This document shows, one piece after another, positions 61,001-64,000 of a DNA stretch of 64,000 bases. The DNA lies in assembly GCA_003864495.1 (NCBI GenBank), contig PEDN01001364.1, positions 62,001 through 126,000 on the forward strand, given 5' to 3'. This DNA comes from Nemopilema nomurai. Its lineage: Eukaryota; Cnidaria; Scyphozoa; Rhizostomeae; Rhizostomatidae. Position 1 is the stretch's first letter. Each line of letters starts with the position of its first letter. The notes beneath the pieces were generated by a model that was not told where the DNA came from, did no database searches, and saw only the letters and a list, made by a program, of their open reading frames with translations. The position numbers and the translations under genes are program-made.

Positions 61001-62828
61001 AAATACTTGATGGAGTTCTTGAATTCTTGACAAAAGAATACTATTGATATCTGCAACACTATCTCAGAGGTTTAGCCCATATTTCTCAATCTGCACTTTC
61101 CCTCTTCATTCCTTGCCTAGTATTGTATTCAATGTACAGTTTGGGTGAATAGTTATTAGGCTATCGTAGACGTAGCCACTGACCTGGACGTTAGATATTT
61201 CATTGGATCATAGCAACTAAACCGATTATGATATTTCATTCAGTTATATGTGTTTAACTGTAATATGTGAATGATTTAAGATAAGTCATATGATTGTTTT
61301 ATACATAACGAGCACATTTTATTTCAAGTATATTTGTCTGAGGCTACATGGGATTTAACTGACTTATAGGCGAAAGGCGCCCGAGCTAATCTTGTTTGCT
61401 TTTGCATCTCCATCTTTGTCTGTTCATTTTTAAAAGAAGATGCTTTTCTGACTTGTATTGCATATTACTTGCTTTTTCGTTCAGTTAATAATTATGAACA
61501 ATGACTTTCTTCCTAAAGTGAAAAGAAAGCGAGATAATTACTCGGACGATATCTCAGCGTTATCAGGACCTAGAAGAAACGTTGGTTTAGCAAGCGTGCA
61601 AAGTTTGCAGAAAGCAATTGACGAAAGGGAACATCCAGGTTTGAAAGACCTGATTGAAGACCATATATTTGTCGGTTGTGTTGACCGTTCTCAAGCCTTG
61701 ATCCAACATAGTACGAAGCTATACTTGGTTAATGTGACCAAATTAACAAAAGAGCTTTTCTATCAGATAATAATTTTCAGCTTCGGTAACTTTGGCTACA
61801 TGAGGCTGAAGACTCCAGCACCAATTTATGAGCTAACAATGTTGGCCTTAAATACGGAGAAAAGTGGCTGGTCTCAGCCCGATGGGCCTAAAGAAGATCT
61901 GGCCAAGTATGTGGTCGATTTACTCAAGTCGAAGGCTGAAATGTTGGCAGATTACTTTTCATTGGAAATCGACGAAGAAGGCAATGTTATCTCTCTACCC
62001 TTGCTGTTGCGTAGATACAGCCCTGACCTGTATCGCCTTCCTATGTTTCTGCTCAGACTGGCCACGGATGTGAGTATGACCTTTGACCTATGTTAGACCC
62101 AAAGAGTACAGAGTGCAGCCGCGCTAAGCAATGCCATTACACAGTACTTTGATTAACGGCGCGACTGGTCCTTTACTGCCTATAATTGTTGTTGATCTTT
62201 CAATTAAGAAATGAAATTATATCCGAATCATGGCTCTACTGTATTATGTATAATATTTTATTCCAACCTTTTCTTCTCCCTGCCGGAATGTTTTCAAGAT
62301 TTCATTAATCTTTCCAACACTTTTCATTTGACTAAAACAAAATAATACGTTCATCCTCATTGGACATAAGGGACAAGACTCTATTGACAGTACCCTTCTT
62401 TCGCCAAAAGATACATAAATGTCTCTAATCCCTGTTTAAAAATTCATTATTGTTGTTATTGCTATTCTGAACGGTAACTGAAGCACCATTTGGTTCTTCT
62501 CTGTGTACAGGTTGATTGGGACACAGAGCAAGCTTGCTTTCAGACCTTCGCTGATGTTTGTAGCATGCTGTATGCTTTCGGCCCCACGGCGCTAGACATC
62601 AAGCCACTTGACAATGCAGAGAACACTAATATATCAGGCAAACCAATAGACGAAAGTGCGCAGGGGGCGGCATCTGCGAAGGAGAAGCCCTGGAAGTGGA
62701 TTGTTGAGCACGTGCTCTTCCCTGCATTACGCCAGGGCCTAAGTCCCCCGAAAGCACTCTCGAAGGATGGAACAATCTTGCAAGTGGCTAATCTTCCTGA
62801 TCTTTATAAAGTGTTTGAACGATGCTAG
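58044..62828 (+). CDS. MLH1: DNA mismatch repair protein MLH1
   Basis: MLH1 pairs with PMS-type proteins (MutL-alpha) to process mismatches in the nucleus and acts in meiotic crossover. Six exons: 58044-58203, 58948-59862, 60101-60248, 60699-60856, 61519-62069, 62511-62828; 749 aa, all phases consistent. The GHKL ATPase motifs are intact: [15 protein letters not shown] with Glu34, IQDDGCGI (63-68), [14 protein letters not shown] with GFRGEAL at 98-104, numbering equal to human MLH1. The transducer domain ends in [16 protein letters not shown]. After an acidic, poorly conserved linker (exons 3-4, including [17 protein letters not shown]) the C-terminal dimerisation domain follows ([40 protein letters not shown]). 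It finishes in [11 protein letters not shown], the conserved terminus whose Cys contributes to the PMS2 endonuclease site. Exon 4 has a tandem CAGCAG acceptor. The exon 5 acceptor (CTTCCTAAAG) was chosen because it alone restores phase. AATAAA at 63910 could be its poly(A) signal. Confidence 0.97.
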
Positions 62829-64000
62829 CTCATGCTGACAACATTGGCTGTTGTGATTTGCAAACATCAATCTTACAACAAACCGAAGTAATATTTTCAA
62901 GCACCTAACGATGAAAGAAAAACTGCATAACAGGGAATACAGCTGTATCATGCCAAACATGTCCCACATTTCAAACACGTTAATTTCACATGACTAGACA
63001 TGTTTATTTTGAAAGCTCTGTGATATTTGCTAGCTTTACTTTTTATGTTTAACATAAGTCAGCAGAATGTTACATTGAAGTTGGCGCTAATGTTTGTAGT
63101 AAGATTGCTTCACACAGGATAATATTTTCAGCCAATTTAGTAGAGGATGGTTCTTGAGAAGGAAAATCGAAGTGAAATTGTTAACGAATGTTTGTGGGAG
63201 TAAGGAGGCTTGACCATATGACAAGTTTATATTTTGTACACATATTTGAGTGCTGCCGAAGAACCTGCAATTACATCCCTTCGGCAAATGGGCTTTTGAA
63301 AGTGTTTCTTTCACATTAGGCTGTTTGCTAGTGATTTAAGGTATTGAATGAGCGCATGCATTCTGCCTTTTGTATTTAAAATTTTTGTGCATCTAAACTC
63401 GCAATGTTTGAGTTCCGATAAGGCCCATTAGAGATGCGCTGCGTTGGTGAATCGCTAAAGCAAGTCACGAAATCTTCTTTTTGAACGCTTTTGTTAGAAA
63501 CAATCAATTTAATCTAGCCACGAATTTAAGGCTAATCGTAAAATTTTGTATTTGTATTGGCGGCTGTTCTGTGATAAACATAATTTCTCCCATGAAACTG
63601 CTGTTTTTTTAATCATTTAGACGAGAGGTGTTTGGCTTGAGAATATGAGTGCTATTTTTAGTACCTTTTGTTGGCGAGCTGTTTGCCACCTTCCAGCTTT
63701 AAAAAAGACTTAATGATGCCACAGTTAGAGTGATTTTCACATTGTAAATTCACAAAATCACAGGTGTACAGTTAAATCGCTCTAGGTATCAAGCCGTTGT
63801 TTTGTTTTATTATAAACGTCAAACAAATACATTTTTTCAAATATTTCTAATTTTCCTACAGGATATTGCTATCTAGTTTCTTTCCAAGATTTTTTTAATA
63901 ATAAACTCCAATAAAATATCTCCAAAGTACGTTCGAACCCCCCTTTGGAAATTGGCTCTTGCTACTCAGGGCTGTTAATCCTTAACAATTTGATATCCAA
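62829..64000. other. MLH1 3' UTR and downstream flank
   Basis: No further exon recognised. The first several hundred bases are presumably MLH1 3' UTR. A canonical AATAAA is present at 63910-63915 near the window edge. Confidence 0.4.

Overview
The window is animal nuclear DNA, most likely from a cnidarian and probably an anthozoan (coral or sea anemone). Evidence: AT-rich sequence, genes cut into many small exons with GT-AG introns, metazoan housekeeping genes, a possible GLWamide-type neuropeptide precursor (a peptide class best known from Cnidaria), and fragments of LTR and Penelope-like retroelements. There is no sign of bacterial or viral gene organisation. Species assignment is inference.

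Layout. 1.46-5.64 kb (+): complete four-exon GH20 beta-N-acetylhexosaminidase. 6.94-13.74 kb (-): nine-exon single-pass membrane protein with two CUB-type regions and a cytoplasmic tail carrying three PPxY motifs; it lies tail-to-tail with the hexosaminidase. 15.32-26.87 kb (-): nineteen-exon NOC3L (nucleolar complex protein 3), with a 52-bp satellite in one intron and one probable GC-AG intron. 27.26 kb (+): orphan hydrophobic exon facing away from NOC3L. 32.46-32.89 kb (-): small secreted protein ending in a dibasic site plus a GLWG terminus, a candidate single-copy amidated neuropeptide precursor. 37.46-38.69 kb (-): candidate N-terminal exons of an unidentified membrane protein.

43.5-54.4 kb is a retroelement and repeat graveyard. 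It holds a decayed gag/protease LTR element, a CAGT microsatellite, a second copy of the same LTR joined to a reverse-transcriptase fragment, a second LTR type with a tRNA-Lys primer site and a DUF1759-like gag, a Penelope-like fragment, and a duplicated unit that is contiguous in one copy (47.5-48.4 kb) and split by about 2.9 kb in the other (50.5-54.3 kb). Exons of a coiled-coil protein (51.3-52.9 kb, -) are embedded in this zone.

56.71-57.05 kb (+): two-exon mini-gene with a P2X7 C-terminal-type domain, stopped by TAG just before its conserved final motif. 58.04-62.83 kb (+): complete six-exon MLH1, one 915-nt exon covering most of the ATPase and transducer region.

The genes do not form a pathway; they are independent loci (lysosomal/chitin sugar hydrolysis, cell-surface signalling, ribosome biogenesis, neuropeptide, mismatch repair). 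Exon coordinates for HEX, the CUB protein, NOC3L, P2X7-like and MLH1 were built by hand from splice signals with phase checked at every junction; each gives an exact multiple of three.
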